Translations under genes and position numbers: made by a program
The notes under the pieces: generated by a model
What the model was told of the DNA's origin: nothing
Database searches by the model: none
Seen by the model: the letters and a program-made list of their open reading frames with translations, nothing else
Shown: one piece after another, positions 11,318 to 22,900 of the stretch
Layout of the letters: the number at the start of each line of letters is the position of its first letter
How positions within the stretch are numbered: the first letter of the stretch is position 1
Source: Micromussa lordhowensis
Lineage: Eukaryota; Cnidaria; Anthozoa; Scleractinia; Lobophylliidae
Assembly (NCBI GenBank): GCA_964020085.1
Contig: OZ026597.1
Span: forward strand, 18,080,109 to 18,144,108
Direction: 5' to 3'
Length of the DNA stretch: 64,000 nt

Positions 11318-12016
11318 GTTGTCTGTGATGGGAGATGAATCTTCACAGGTCTGCACAGATGACCGGCAAAAAAGGCACTAGGAAAGAAATTTGATGCAAC
11401 ACATTCAACTGTTTGCTTTAATAGGTGACACTGATGTCAGGTATATAAAAGAACTCACACTTATATAGACGGCGGAAAGTGTATAAAGCAAGGAAAATAC
11501 TTTCTCAGCTGTATTTGCAATTAAAACTATTGCAACGAAGTCTTACAAACAAAAATGATTGCATGACATAAGGAGAAATTAAAACTGAAATCGGTTATTC
11601 GAGTGTCAATCGGGAATGCAATATGGCTGTCAGTTGCGGGATTTCTCTTTGTCCATCCACTACTGCCACACCAGTGAGCGGGTTGTAGGAAAACTCAGAA
11701 TTTGGGGATGAGTCAAGATATGAGTCGGTTGCTTAGCAACATCACCACCGAAAATCGTGGGTTTGGCGTTGGAGATGGGATAGAAACCATAAAAACGCCT
11801 CGCGTGTAAAAAATAGAAGTAGGCGGAAACAAGAAACGATGATCTATTGGCGGAAACTACGTCGACGCAAGAGAAAAGGAAACTTATTGAGCTTCAGACT
11901 CCGCTAAATGACCTTGTACGTGTGAACAAGGAAGTTGTGAGGGATTTAAAATCGGAGTTAGAATTAGGACGCTGCTCTGGTCTTAAAATATAGGCCTTAT
12001 AATATAAGGAGTTCTC

Positions 12017-12083
12017 TAGTTCTCCTGCAAGATATGCTCAGCTCAATGTACTTGATGCCTTCTTCCTCTTGTGCGTCATCGCC
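12017..12083 (-). pseudogene. Third copy of the secreted-protein gene, only the 3' tail of its last exon (unit 3)
   Basis: The minus-strand reading GIKYIELSI followed by a TAG matches the C-terminus of the intact protein (GIKYIELSVLQEN). The match stops exactly where a TTAA-flanked MITE begins (12084). The rest of unit 3 was not found beyond the MITE cluster. Confidence 0.6.
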
Positions 12084-12806
12084 TTAAGGTGGTTCGAAAT
12101 AGTTTTCATTTTCCCGAGACAAGTTCACAAATTCTTTTCTAAATTGTGTTTGGTTCATCGTATCACTATGAAATTTGGCACAGGAATAAAAGAAACATCA
12201 TAGATTCATCACATGACATTCATTTCAGAAAACCTGTTACCATAGCAAACATATGACGCATTCAGTTGAGCCCCTGAAATCGAAATCTTCGAAAATTGGT
12301 CGGTGAAATCTTCTCAAACTGCAATATTATATGTCACCAGAAATGACCTTCAAAATATTTCAGTTTAAAAAAAATCTGTAGGGTAGATTAAGAAAAAATC
12401 CTCTTTTTGACTATTGTTCTCTTATTTTTTTTCCTGCCTACAGAATTTTTTAAAAATCGGACTATGTATGCATGCAATTGATCCTGATTATCACCGAAAA
12501 AATGAAAAAAATCCACCGAGCGGAAGCGGAAATATGAGCGATTAAAGTTATAAAAACTCCAAAATTTCGACACGACGAGATCAGCATTTGCGCATGTGCG
12601 TCAACTGCACGCGCGAGATCGCGCGAGATTAGGCTTGCTGATTTCGCAGTTGGCAGTGTTTTGTACATGTGATGTTTTGTTCTACAAGATTCTAAAACAA
12701 CTTACAATTGGACATCGTCAAATGCTAAGGTGGTTCGTGGGTTTTAAAAACCGCGCCGCGCGCGAGATTAGAACGCGCGCCATAAAACTATTTCGAACCA
12801 CCTTAA
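12084..12806. mobile_element. MITE with TTAA flanks, about 715 bp
   Basis: TTAA at 12084-12087 and 12803-12806 brackets terminal inverted repeats GGTGGTTCGAAATAG and CTATTTCGAACCACC. TTAA duplication is the piggyBac habit, but no transposase is present and assignment to that superfamily is inference. An internal GGTGGTTCG at about 12730 suggests a nested or rearranged copy. Confidence 0.7.
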
Positions 12807-13170
12807 GGTGGCTCAAAACAGTTTCCAGCACTTATACTTGCATGGGTCGTTACAACCATTCTTTAACACTTGATGCTACAATCATGGTATCAAAAAACTG
12901 CCCGATCATTGGTGAAGACGTTGGTATCATTTTCATGACACAATACGTTACCATAGCAACAGTATAACCTCCTAAAAACACCCTTAATTGCAGCTTTAGG
13001 GGCTTATAATTCAAAAAAGGCACGGTGAAATTTTTTTATATTATCAACTCTTGATAAGCATGATAAGATGCAACTTTTGGCAAAGTTTAAAAAAATTCTG
13101 TACATGGGGTTCAGAGCCACCTTAAATTTTCGAAAAATTAAGGTGGCTCTGAACCCCATGCACAGAATTT
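12803..13170. mobile_element. Related TTAA-flanked MITE and inverted partial copy
   Basis: A second element (12807-13121) starts GGTGGCTCAAAACAG and ends in TTCAGAGCCACC, again bracketed by TTAA (12803-12806, 13122-13125). Directly after, TTAA at 13138 begins an inverted end (GGTGGCTCTGAACCCCATG, then CACAGAATTTTAGGGC), so 13096-13170 is a near-palindromic junction of two element ends. Confidence 0.6.
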
Positions 13171-14997
13171 TAGGGCATAAGAGCACATCTATGACAGTTC
13201 TGCATTTATTAAAACGAAAAAAATGATCAGCGTATCTAAATTCTAATCACTGGTTTCGTGCTGGAGACACTAATGTAGTTAACATGTACTTGCCGTCTGT
13301 GTTTGAAATTTCTGCAAAAATCGAATGAGCCATCTATTTAGTCCAGACTTGTTACAATCGTATGGGTTCATCAGCCTTTGGCTTGCAAAAGAAATAAAAA
13401 ATGATATTATATTTTAGCACTGTTGAGAGTAAAAAGGAAAGGTTTTAACACCCAGTAGTTCGGATCATTGTTTTCCATTCCCTTGCTCGATCCTGCCAAG
13501 CGGAACCCAGTTCCGCTCGTGGTCGACACGCGTGTGTTGTTGACTTTGCTCTGTTCTCATGCACTACTAACCTGGAAATTAGCGCAAAACCCAAAACCCT
13601 CGTCCTTTGCAAGACCTTGGTGGTCATGCAAAGAAGGAGAAGTCAATTACCACAACTGATCAACAGTCAAACGCTTTATTTCCATTATGTTAAAATTCAA
13701 ATTCAAATAAACAAAATGCACTTGTTCAAGGGAACACTAAATTAATGATAATATATTTACATAACACTAATTTTTCAGTTCTTCAATGCGTGTGGTTATC
13801 ATAAAAATAAATGTTACCAATTTTAGTGGAAGCAACAAGTAACTTTGATCAAAATTATTTCTTCAACTTCTTCCAATCAAGTTATAAAAAATAACTTTCT
13901 TTATTTCATAGAAACGTCTGCACATCAAGTGTAAATGTATTATTATAATATTGTGAATTTCCTAGTAAAATTATTATGATCTAAATTGTTACCTAAGTCA
14001 CTTAAGAGTGATCTAATTTCGGTAAATTGTATTCTATACAAGTGTCCCAATTCACTGGTGACAACAAATATTTCCTATTATAAAAATCTGCAAGCAGGGC
14101 CATGAGCAACATGAGGAAAACTGAGGCACTTGCTTCAGTGATTTTTTTTCATTTTGTTTGTTTCTTTTCATTGAAGGGAGAAAGTAAAACACCGCTAAAT
14201 ACCTAGGAAGAGAATTTAATCATGGACATTGCCTCAGTCATAATTTTCTTATCTAGCTACTGGGTAACCTATCAAATAAAGCCAGTGTATTCATTTATTA
14301 AAGCAACACTGCTCAATCTATCTTAAGAATACATTAGATGCATATTAAAGGGTTCTAGCTATCACTTGAGAGGATGACTGTGAAAAGTCAAAACCTAACA
14401 GTCCTTTTTTTTGATAGAAACCTATATATAAGGGTCTAGCTATTATAACAATTGGTACATATGTTATAGGTCAATTTCTATGGGTCAGAATAATATTTTC
14501 AACCTAGGTTAATTTGCGTCACAGGGGAAGGGGGAGTCTGGACCAATAACGTATTAAACAAATTTTAGTGAACAAATTTGCATTGATTGCTTGTGTGGCC
14601 TAGTAGAGATGAAGGTGGACTACAAAGTCAGGGATCAGGTGTTCAAGTGAATAAAAAAAAAAATGATATGGGGGCTAGGGTTAAAATTAGGGGGGTTGAC
14701 AAGGGATCCAGGAAGGGTATGACACAGTTAGGAACTGAAGGAGGTGGTGTGCATATTCTTCTTTTTAAGGGTTGCACTCGAAGAGGTCAAGTTAAGCTTG
14801 AGCCACACCCAGACTGCTTTCCCTTAAGGGTTTAATTTAAATGTTTTGACAAGCACCTATTGAAATGGATGTCTCCCCCAAAAGTGTTGTATCTGTCATC
14901 CACATTGTGGATTACGTACTGACTAAAACATTCTCTTATTACAGGTTGTTACATATATACATGTAATAAGTCCATTTCAATATAATTTGTCCAACCA
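13171..14997. other. Gap upstream of the MITE cluster and downstream of HVCN1
   Basis: No convincing exon was seen. The part nearest 14998 should hold the HVCN1 3' UTR and polyadenylation signals on the minus strand. Open frames here (for example 13468-13659 and 14587-14835) lack splice signals, recognisable domains or coding-like composition. Confidence 0.35.
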
Positions 14998-17900
14998 TCA
15001 ATAATTATGTTGCAGAGGCTGCATCTCCTTTAATGCTTTCAAATCAGCCTGCAATACAAAATAACAATAACAGTATACACCACTGCAAATATTTCAGAGG
15101 CTAAGGTGGTGGAACTTTGGAAGACTATTCAAATCCCAGTCAGACCATAATTCAGTGGGAGTGGGGGGGGGGGTGGGGAGGAAAGCCTAGCGATGGTGGG
15201 AGAATGGAAAAAGAAAGAGATGGAGCAGGATTTCCAAAATGGCATGACCTGGGAGAAATGGAACTTTTTTGGCAGCATTGTGTATACACTGTAGACATAG
15301 ACCGCAAAGGACAGGGCAGGAATTATGGTCAGAAAGAAATTTAAGACCTCCTGTCCTCCCACAATCTAAAACTAACACTTTTATATGAGACCTGTAAAAT
15401 TAATGATTTGAAAATACAAGAAACCAGAATTCTCGATATTTTAAATTTCTGTTAAAAATGTTGAAGATTGCAAAATTGTTGCATTCAGTAGTACCTCAAA
15501 TTGTGCACACTTGGTTTTCAGCTGTTCAATTTCTTCCTTCAGTTCACTGTTTTCCTTTTCCAATGCTTCAATCTTTCCTTCTGCTTGCATTTGCACTGAC
15601 AGAACTATTCCTGTTGAAAATATCCAACTGCATAACTACTAAATCACAATGTAAATTCCCACATAAAGGTATTTTTTCAGGTTAACATTGTGCTAGGGAA
15701 CATGGGAGCAGGAGCAAGGGAGAATAGGGGGTGGGAGGAAGGAGAGAAAAGGGTGGGAAGCTGGAGTTCTAAGAGAATGGGAATCGGGAGAAAAATGCAA
15801 AATGCAAAATGCATAAATCAGATATAAAATACAAATCAAGTATTACCATTGACAATTCTTGTGACTCGCCACAGTCGAAGGAGAACAATAAGACTTACTC
15901 CATCTACTGCTCCCTCCTTTCCACTGCAAGATCGAAGAAATACATGTATATGGTCATGAATAAGCCTTAACCTACACCCTATAATTCTCATATTTTGATA
16001 ATACCTTTGATATAACATTAAACAAATTCTCATAATGATAGAAAACAGACATCAGGATCCCCTTTAGCTAATGATTTACTTTTAATTAATCTTGCTTGGA
16101 AACAACCTTGACAATGTACTATTGTTGCTAAGACCAGATTCCCTTAGTGGTACTGTAGCAAATTAGCCTTCATAACCCCAAAAACTATGCTGCCAAGAGC
16201 TTTAATTTGGTCCTACAGATGTAGCCAAACCAGATTGGCTGAAGAAGTGGGGGAGGGGCTACCCAAGCACAATCCTGCTCATCCTAATCACCACACCCAT
16301 GACCAAAACCCACTATCAGTTAATTATAGATAGAGGGAACTAAAAGAAAGAGTAATATTACAGGAACTAGAATTTAGTCTCTAAATGGACATCTTCATTA
16401 ATTAACAATATCAAGTCTACAAACCTGAATGCTACATCCAGCGAAAATGACACTATTACTACAATCCCATCAAATACCTACCAAATAATAAAAGATTGAA
16501 AACACTTTGAATTCTTAACTAAATCTAACTGAGTACCAAGACTTGCATTTTTCATTAGGTTGCTGCAGAAATATGCAAACCCTCCCTGAATAGGGTTTTG
16601 GGGTTTTACCCACTCAATCCACATCTCTAGAGATTTCCAGTTTAAATGTACATAATTTTCCTTTTGAAGCTTTAGCCTTTAAGATCATTTTGAGAGGTTG
16701 GGTATGAATATTTTCTGCAAATGCACATTAAAGAATTGCAGATTTTCTAAGGGTTCTACTTGCAAAGAACCCAGCTAGAACAATTTACACTTGTTAGTCA
16801 AATTTAATCACTGCAAAAAAATTATCCAGAATTGCTAGCACAATGTGTCCATACATGGGGTGGATAGGGTTGAAATCAGGTTAGACACACACCAAATAGA
16901 TTTCATAAAACATCAAGTTTTTAAGTCGACCACAGCATAAAACAATCAAATACACAAACCTCCATCTTGTGTTTAAAAAAAGTGAGTCCCATTGCATAGA
17001 TTTTCAGAAACAACTGTAAAAAAGAAGTAAGAGAGATGACAGACCTTTCAGACTTAGAAAACACAACTACAGGTTGGACTGGTTTAGTTAACATCAGTAA
17101 AACTCAAAATAATTTGATGACAAAGTTATGCAAGGCAGATTCTCCTTTTCCAATATTAAAAGATTTGTAAAATAATGTTAATAACAACAGGAAGTATTTT
17201 CTTTATTAGGAGTGATGACGACAATTTGCCATGACAACCTTCAACTTTATATTCAAATTAAAATCCTTTGTATATAGATCAATCAAGAACGATGCAGGAA
17301 ATTCTTGGTTTACATCAAGAAGGATTTGTATATTAGAAAAAAACATTCTTATTCTCAGCAGGTAAGACAGAAAATGAAGTTATATTTAAGTTGAAAATTT
17401 ATACCTCAATCAAGAAGATTGACAAGATGGCAATACTGATGTAATGCAGGATATGTGGTGCAGGGTTGTCATGGTGAACTGCAACAAGAAAGATAAAACT
17501 ACTGGTTAAACTCTATGTGCAAGAAGCTGAGATCAATTAATTAAGACTATAAGTAAGTCTATGAGTCACCAGGTTAACTTGTCATCATTAATTTTAAGTA
17601 AACTGAAGTATGCAGCATTCAGGTTAATAATAATAAAGACTAACTGAAGTACTTTTTAGACTAACCAAACTGTTATTTAGGCAAACCCAGGGATTTCATT
17701 AAGGTCCAGGCCCCCAGCAATGTGACCGGCTGTGAGAAAGATTTGCCCGCCTGGTTTGACCATCTAGAAGAACGTTTTTCTTATAAAGAAGTTCAGTTCA
17801 CAATGTTTTGCCTGCCTGTGCAAACCAGTTGCTGGCCTCCTGCCGAAAACATGAATGAAACCCCTAAATTAACCAGGGACTCATTTACTCATACCATCTC

Positions 17901-19607
17901 TTAATATATATTCGTGGTGACTCATAAATCAGGAAAGCTCTGACAAAATATAAAATATAAGGAAACATTTCAATGGGAATGAATATACTTTACAGACTTA
18001 CATACATACAAATTAATATGAAGACATGATTAATCATCGCAGTTATACACAACTTAAGCAGTTTTAAAATTAAGTTGTGTATAACTGCGGTTATCAATCT
18101 TGTCTCCATATCTTCCCCGCAGTTCAAATATATAATAGTTCGTATATTCACTTGCATACAAAATTAAATTGATAAAATCATAAATAAATACAGAAATTTG
18201 TCCATTGACATTGGATCCCCATACAAATACTGCTTTTATTTTAATGTCATCTTGTTACGAATCAATCATATAAGATCCCGAAAACATTTTGTTAGCAAAA
18301 ATGGTGCCTCGATCAGCATGATACTGTACTTTATTATACACTCAACAAAATATCTTGTTTCTGATTGGCCAATGGCGAATGCATAAATAGGTAATAGAGT
18401 GCAATCCAGGTTATAGAGTGCAACACTGAAGTTGCTATGGAAACACCGGGGAAGCGCCAAATTTTCTTTTATATTTTCTGAGATATTTTCTGAATTTTTT
18501 CAAAATCCTTCAAAAACTTCACACTAGATTTGCCTGTCACAACTTTATATTTCTGATTGGTTCAAATAAAACATGTAAGCATCTTGGAAACCACTGAAGC
18601 ATTTAATGTAGTACGTAACGCATACAAAGTAGCGCGTTTAAGTAATTTTGTTGAGAATATAGTAAATAAAAAATCGTATGAACCTTCTCGTGCATTTCTT
18701 GATTTATGGTCCATCGTGATGTTTTGAAAGTTCTCAAATTTTGAAAGTTCTGAATGCCCATAAATCACGAAATGCACTCGCGTTCATACGATTTCCTATA
18801 CTTGTATAATAATATTATCCTGAAATTTGCTTGAAAATAGTATCCCACCTTTAATAGCTCTTAAGTCCAGGAGTAATTCTACAATAACAATGATTATATC
18901 TATAACAACCAATGCTATGATGACATATTGAGCTTTGTGACTGTGAAGAAGTTCACGGAGTTGTTCTCTGTGTCCCTTATTTGACCTATAAAATAGTCAG
19001 CAACAAAACAATGAGATTTGATGTACACGTATCGTGTGATAATTATGAAACCCTAACTAATGTGTTTGCAATGAATGATGTCCATATATTTCTAAATGTA
19101 GTTAAAAACCCTTTTCCCTTTTCAGTTGATACAATGTAAACATTTTTCAAGTTTGTGAAGGAAACCCTGGAAACGAGGTTATATAACAATAGTTGCTATT
19201 CTTATTCTACGAGATGCAAATAAGTGGCCGGGTATTCTGAAGTTTAGCCATTGAAGGAGACAGCTTATATGTTGTACTGTTGCTCATTCACTATACTTTT
19301 GCAAAATCAAATGATGTTTGACATTTGTTTAAAGTTAGAACCCGCGGTAGTGAATGATTAAATGTTAAAATTCAGCTGACAATTACAGAAGATGTACAAT
19401 ATTGCGCGTCAGCTTCTCTACGACCAAAAACACTAGAATTAGAGAGTTCAGGACAGAAAACAGTTCTTACCTTTCACTGTCATCTTCAGTCAGATTCACT
19501 GTGCTCTCTTTCACCGCAGAGCTGTTAGTAGTTTGTTCCATCTCATTTACATCGGGAAATGACAGTGCATCGTAATCAACAAGTCTTTGATCATCAAGGT
19601 CTTGCAT
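14998..19607 (-). CDS. HVCN1: Voltage-gated proton channel Hv1, complete, 8 exons
   Basis: Proton-selective channel made of a lone voltage-sensor domain; it lets H+ leave depolarised cells. Exons (minus): 19607-19471, 18985-18849, 17478-17405, 17013-16960, 16477-16425, 15923-15847, 15610-15495, 15048-14998; 699 nt, 232 aa, phases close exactly. S1 is YVIIALVVIDIIIVIVELLL, with the selectivity aspartate in VVID (human Asp112). S2 is HYISIAILSIFLIE...LKIYAMGLTFF. S3 is VFDGIVVIVSFSLDVAF. S4 is LLRLWRVTRIVNG, with the three arginines at Hv1 spacing. A coiled coil follows (GKIEALEKENSELKEEIEQLKTKCAQFE), as used for dimerisation in other Hv1s. The cytosolic N-terminus is about 60 residues and acidic; the length fits the family (human about 273 aa). 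The start ATG (19607, MQDLDDQRL) is the first plausible one upstream of the conserved part. Head-to-head with EXOC5. Confidence 0.95.
18038..18089. repeat. Short perfect hairpin in HVCN1 intron 2
   Basis: CGCAGTTATACACAACTT (18038-18055) and its inverse AAGTTGTGTATAACTGCG (18072-18089) enclose a 16-base A/T-rich spacer. It lies in the 1.37-kb intron 17479-18848. Confidence 0.7.
18669..18795. repeat. Imperfect foldback in HVCN1 intron 2
   Basis: AAATCGTATGAAC...CTCGTGCATTTC...GATTTATGG on the left is mirrored by CCATAAATC...GAAATGCACTCG...GTTCATACGATTT on the right. It is a small non-coding foldback, probably a decayed MITE. Confidence 0.6.
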
Positions 19608-19997
19608 TGATAAAGCTCAGTCGTGCGTGTGACTTGTGTCACACAACAACAGCTTTACAGGAAGTGCTTGAATCTTTAAAAATATGGATAACTGGTTGGC
19701 TAAAAGCTACCATAAGATGTCATTCTCGTGAACCAGGTCGATGAAGTAATCCAATACTTTTTATTACAGTGTTTGAAAAGCCTTTTAGCTCTTCCCCAAA
19801 ACACCTCTTGCAAGGCGTTCCTATCAATTGTTCCTATCAGCTTTTGCATGGAGGTCTGGGTACCACTTTGTCACGGCGCCTAAAAACAAACATGGCGGAC
19901 TGAGGAGGTGTTTTCGATTCTTTTTAATTTAAACTGAAAACTCGGCATGCTAGCGATATAATTTCTCTTGGAGTATCTCTTGCTTTTTATCCAAAAA
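19608..19997. promoter_or_regulatory. Shared head-to-head promoter region of HVCN1 (-) and EXOC5 (+)
   Basis: Only 390 bp separate the two start codons, which face away from each other. The region carries an AACATGGCGGAC element at 19888-19900, close to the YY1 consensus often found near start sites of housekeeping genes. No TATA box was evident. Transcription start sites cannot be placed from sequence alone. Confidence 0.55.
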
Positions 19998-22900
19998 ATG
20001 GCAACTTTTGAAGAGTTTGAGGTATGTAGTTTTTTTCATTTAAAGGCCTTTAAAGAATACAAAGTTAACTTGGCTCTTTCGTCCAGTCAGAGCAAAATCA
20101 GGTTACAAGGAAATACCACCTCAAGCTACTTTTCTTGGAAATTGCTTTCCATTTAATTATTTAAAAAATACGTTTCAGTAAATACATAAAATGCAATTGT
20201 TTCTAAAAACAAAAACAAAAAATAATAGTAAGTCACTCTACTTCAGGACAAAGCTTCTAGATCGATGAAGAACAACAATTGAGAGAACGGAAACCTTAGC
20301 TTTTAGAGGCTTTTAAAACGGTGCAACCCATTTTAATGAACTCAGGTATAGAACAAATTAATAATTTTATATAAAGAACAGACTTAAGACGCTAGGATGG
20401 ACATTTTCTCAACACCAAACGATAAAGTAGATTGACACAAATTATTCATGCTGTTTGTATGAACACTGTTTTTGCGCCTTATAATCACAAAAGAGTAATG
20501 TAAGCTTATTTTTAAGTAACTTGGATATAGAAATGTACGTGGTGTCATTTTAAAGACATTAAATGCTGTAATACATAACGTTAGCTGTGGTAGAGTCAAT
20601 CCTCAATGGGCCCTTGATGTTACGGGCGAACTTGCCTGCCTTTGATATATGTACATATAATAGGCCTTATCACGGTTTTCGACGCCATCTTGACTGGTAG
20701 GCAAAGCGGTCAGAAATTGCAGTGTTTGTATGGGATTCCGATAGCAAATAACTTCTTCCAAAATTGAATTTTACACAATTTATGAATCGCAACGTTAAAA
20801 TACTTGGTAGAAGATTTTATTCACCAAGTTTGAAGGATGTAGCTTGATTAGAAGACGCTCAGTTAATTTTTCTAATTTTCAATACATTTGTCTGTAAATT
20901 TGGCTGGGTAGACAAACGTCTAGACGCGGTTCGCGGGAAAAAAAATTTACAGACAAATGTATGGAAAATTAAAAAAAATTAGTTCAGCGACTTGTAGGGA
21001 AGCTACATCCTTCAAACTCGGTGAATACAATCTTTTATCTAGTATTTTAACGTTTTGATTCACAAATTGGGAAAAATTCAATTTTGGAAGAAGTTATTTG
21101 CCATTGAATTCCCATACAAACATTGCAATTTCGGACCGCTTTGCCTACCCGTCAAGATGGCATCGAAAACCGTGATAAGGCCTATTCAACCACAAAGCAA
21201 CAAGTTTGTTTCTGGGGTGAAGTTCAAGTCGACATGCGACCACGATGACCCTATAAGTTATCCAAATGATAAACGTTAGTATATGTCTGTATCTTTGAGC
21301 TAGTGACTTATCTGGTTGGTACTTATTTCTGTTTCACATGCAGTCAAGCATGAAGCGACTTGTATTATTTTTACTCCTTCCTTGATGGAAGACTAGCTCA
21401 TTGCAGGACTTCCCCCAGCATTTGATTTGTTGCTACCGTTTTGTGCAACTAGGTGGAGAAAAGCATTGACGAGTAAAGATTTACTAAAATCCTATTCTTT
21501 CTTCCTCCAGGGGGATTTTGATGCCTATGAATATGTAGAGCGTCTTGCAAGTACAGTGGCTGGTGGAGGGTCAAAGGGTGGAGCAGAGGCATTTGATCCT
21601 AAAACTTTGTCCGATGTTTTTGAAAAAACTATAAAGGAACTAACTGCATTGGATGAAAAGATGCAAGGAAGAATAAACAAACTAGAAGAACTCTGTGCTA
21701 AAGAGCAGGAAGAACACAAGCAGAAAGCTAAAGAACTGGAAACAAATTTTAAGGTACTAAAACATGAAAATGTGGTTTCTGTGATGAGCGATCTGTTCTC
21801 ATGTGTATGTTTCTTGTCTACAATAAGCTGCATAATTTACAAGAGAACAAGTTGCTCTTTGAATTGTTATAATGTATGTCTTAGAGTTGACTAAGATGCT
21901 TTGAGCTATGCCAAAGCTGGTGCTTGGTACAATGTAGTATGAACAGCCATCTCCTGATTTGAACTGATAATTGCCAATCTATAGTACTTAAATCTGTTTA
22001 GTGGTACAAATTATTTGTACACTCCATTGCCTGTTCTTTGCAATATGACAGGGAATTGATTAGGCAAAGTTTGTGGGTGAGCTCTTTTTAGGATCATATT
22101 TGTGTTATTGTTTCTGTTCTTTCAGAGAGATCTTCATCTTACCATTTTGACCATCAATGTGATGGTCACTAAAAACTTGAACAAAACCTTAGAGGCTTTG
22201 TTTGAATGGATGAAAATGTATTTTAGATTGCCAATGAAGCTTTCAAGTAATCAGGAATCAGTAAGATGTATTTTATTTTTAAATTCAACTTATGAATCAC
22301 ATTGTTATTCTAAAAATTGGTGATTTTCTTTCTTCATCTGTAGTCTGCTTCTGGCCTTTTCCAAGAACTAGATGACAGAATCAATTATGTTGCCACCAAG
22401 GTTGTTCATCTGGGAGACCAGTTAGAGGGAATCAACACCCCACGTTCACGAGCCATTGAGGCTCAGGAACTCATGAAGTACTTTGACGAGTTTGCCACTG
22501 GAAAATTGGTTTCAAGTGTTTTTACAAGCCAATTTCAGGTATGTTCAAGGTTAAAATTTGACCTCATACATGTAGACTCCTGATTAGTGAAAATCACTGT
22601 GAACCAGAGTGTAATGAACTCTCAGGCCTGCCCTGGTACCATGGAGGTATTAACGTAAGATAACCTGATATGAGCAGAATCTCATTCAAAAAGAGGGATG
22701 ATACTGGGAGTGTTGCATTCAGCTAATTTAATTCCAGAAATTCCATTACAGAATCAAATGGAATGAAACTGTTTGAAAAGTTTGTTTTAAAAGTTATATC
22801 CAGGCACAAATTTTTCCTGCCAAAAATTTTTATGCTTTGTGCAATCCTATGAAAGCCAAGGAGGGAGTTCTGACTTCTGAGTTCCAAGCTCTGACTTTTG

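Noticed and set aside
15117..15378. Overlapping open frames on both strands in HVCN1 intron 7
   Set aside because: They span a G-rich low-complexity tract and have no splice support; HVCN1 is complete without them.
22102..22323. Open frame in EXOC5 intron 2 with an acceptor-like TTTCAG
   Set aside because: Exon 2 (ending NFK) joins directly and in phase to the exon at 22344 with perfect Sec10 collinearity; the frame has no Sec10 counterpart.
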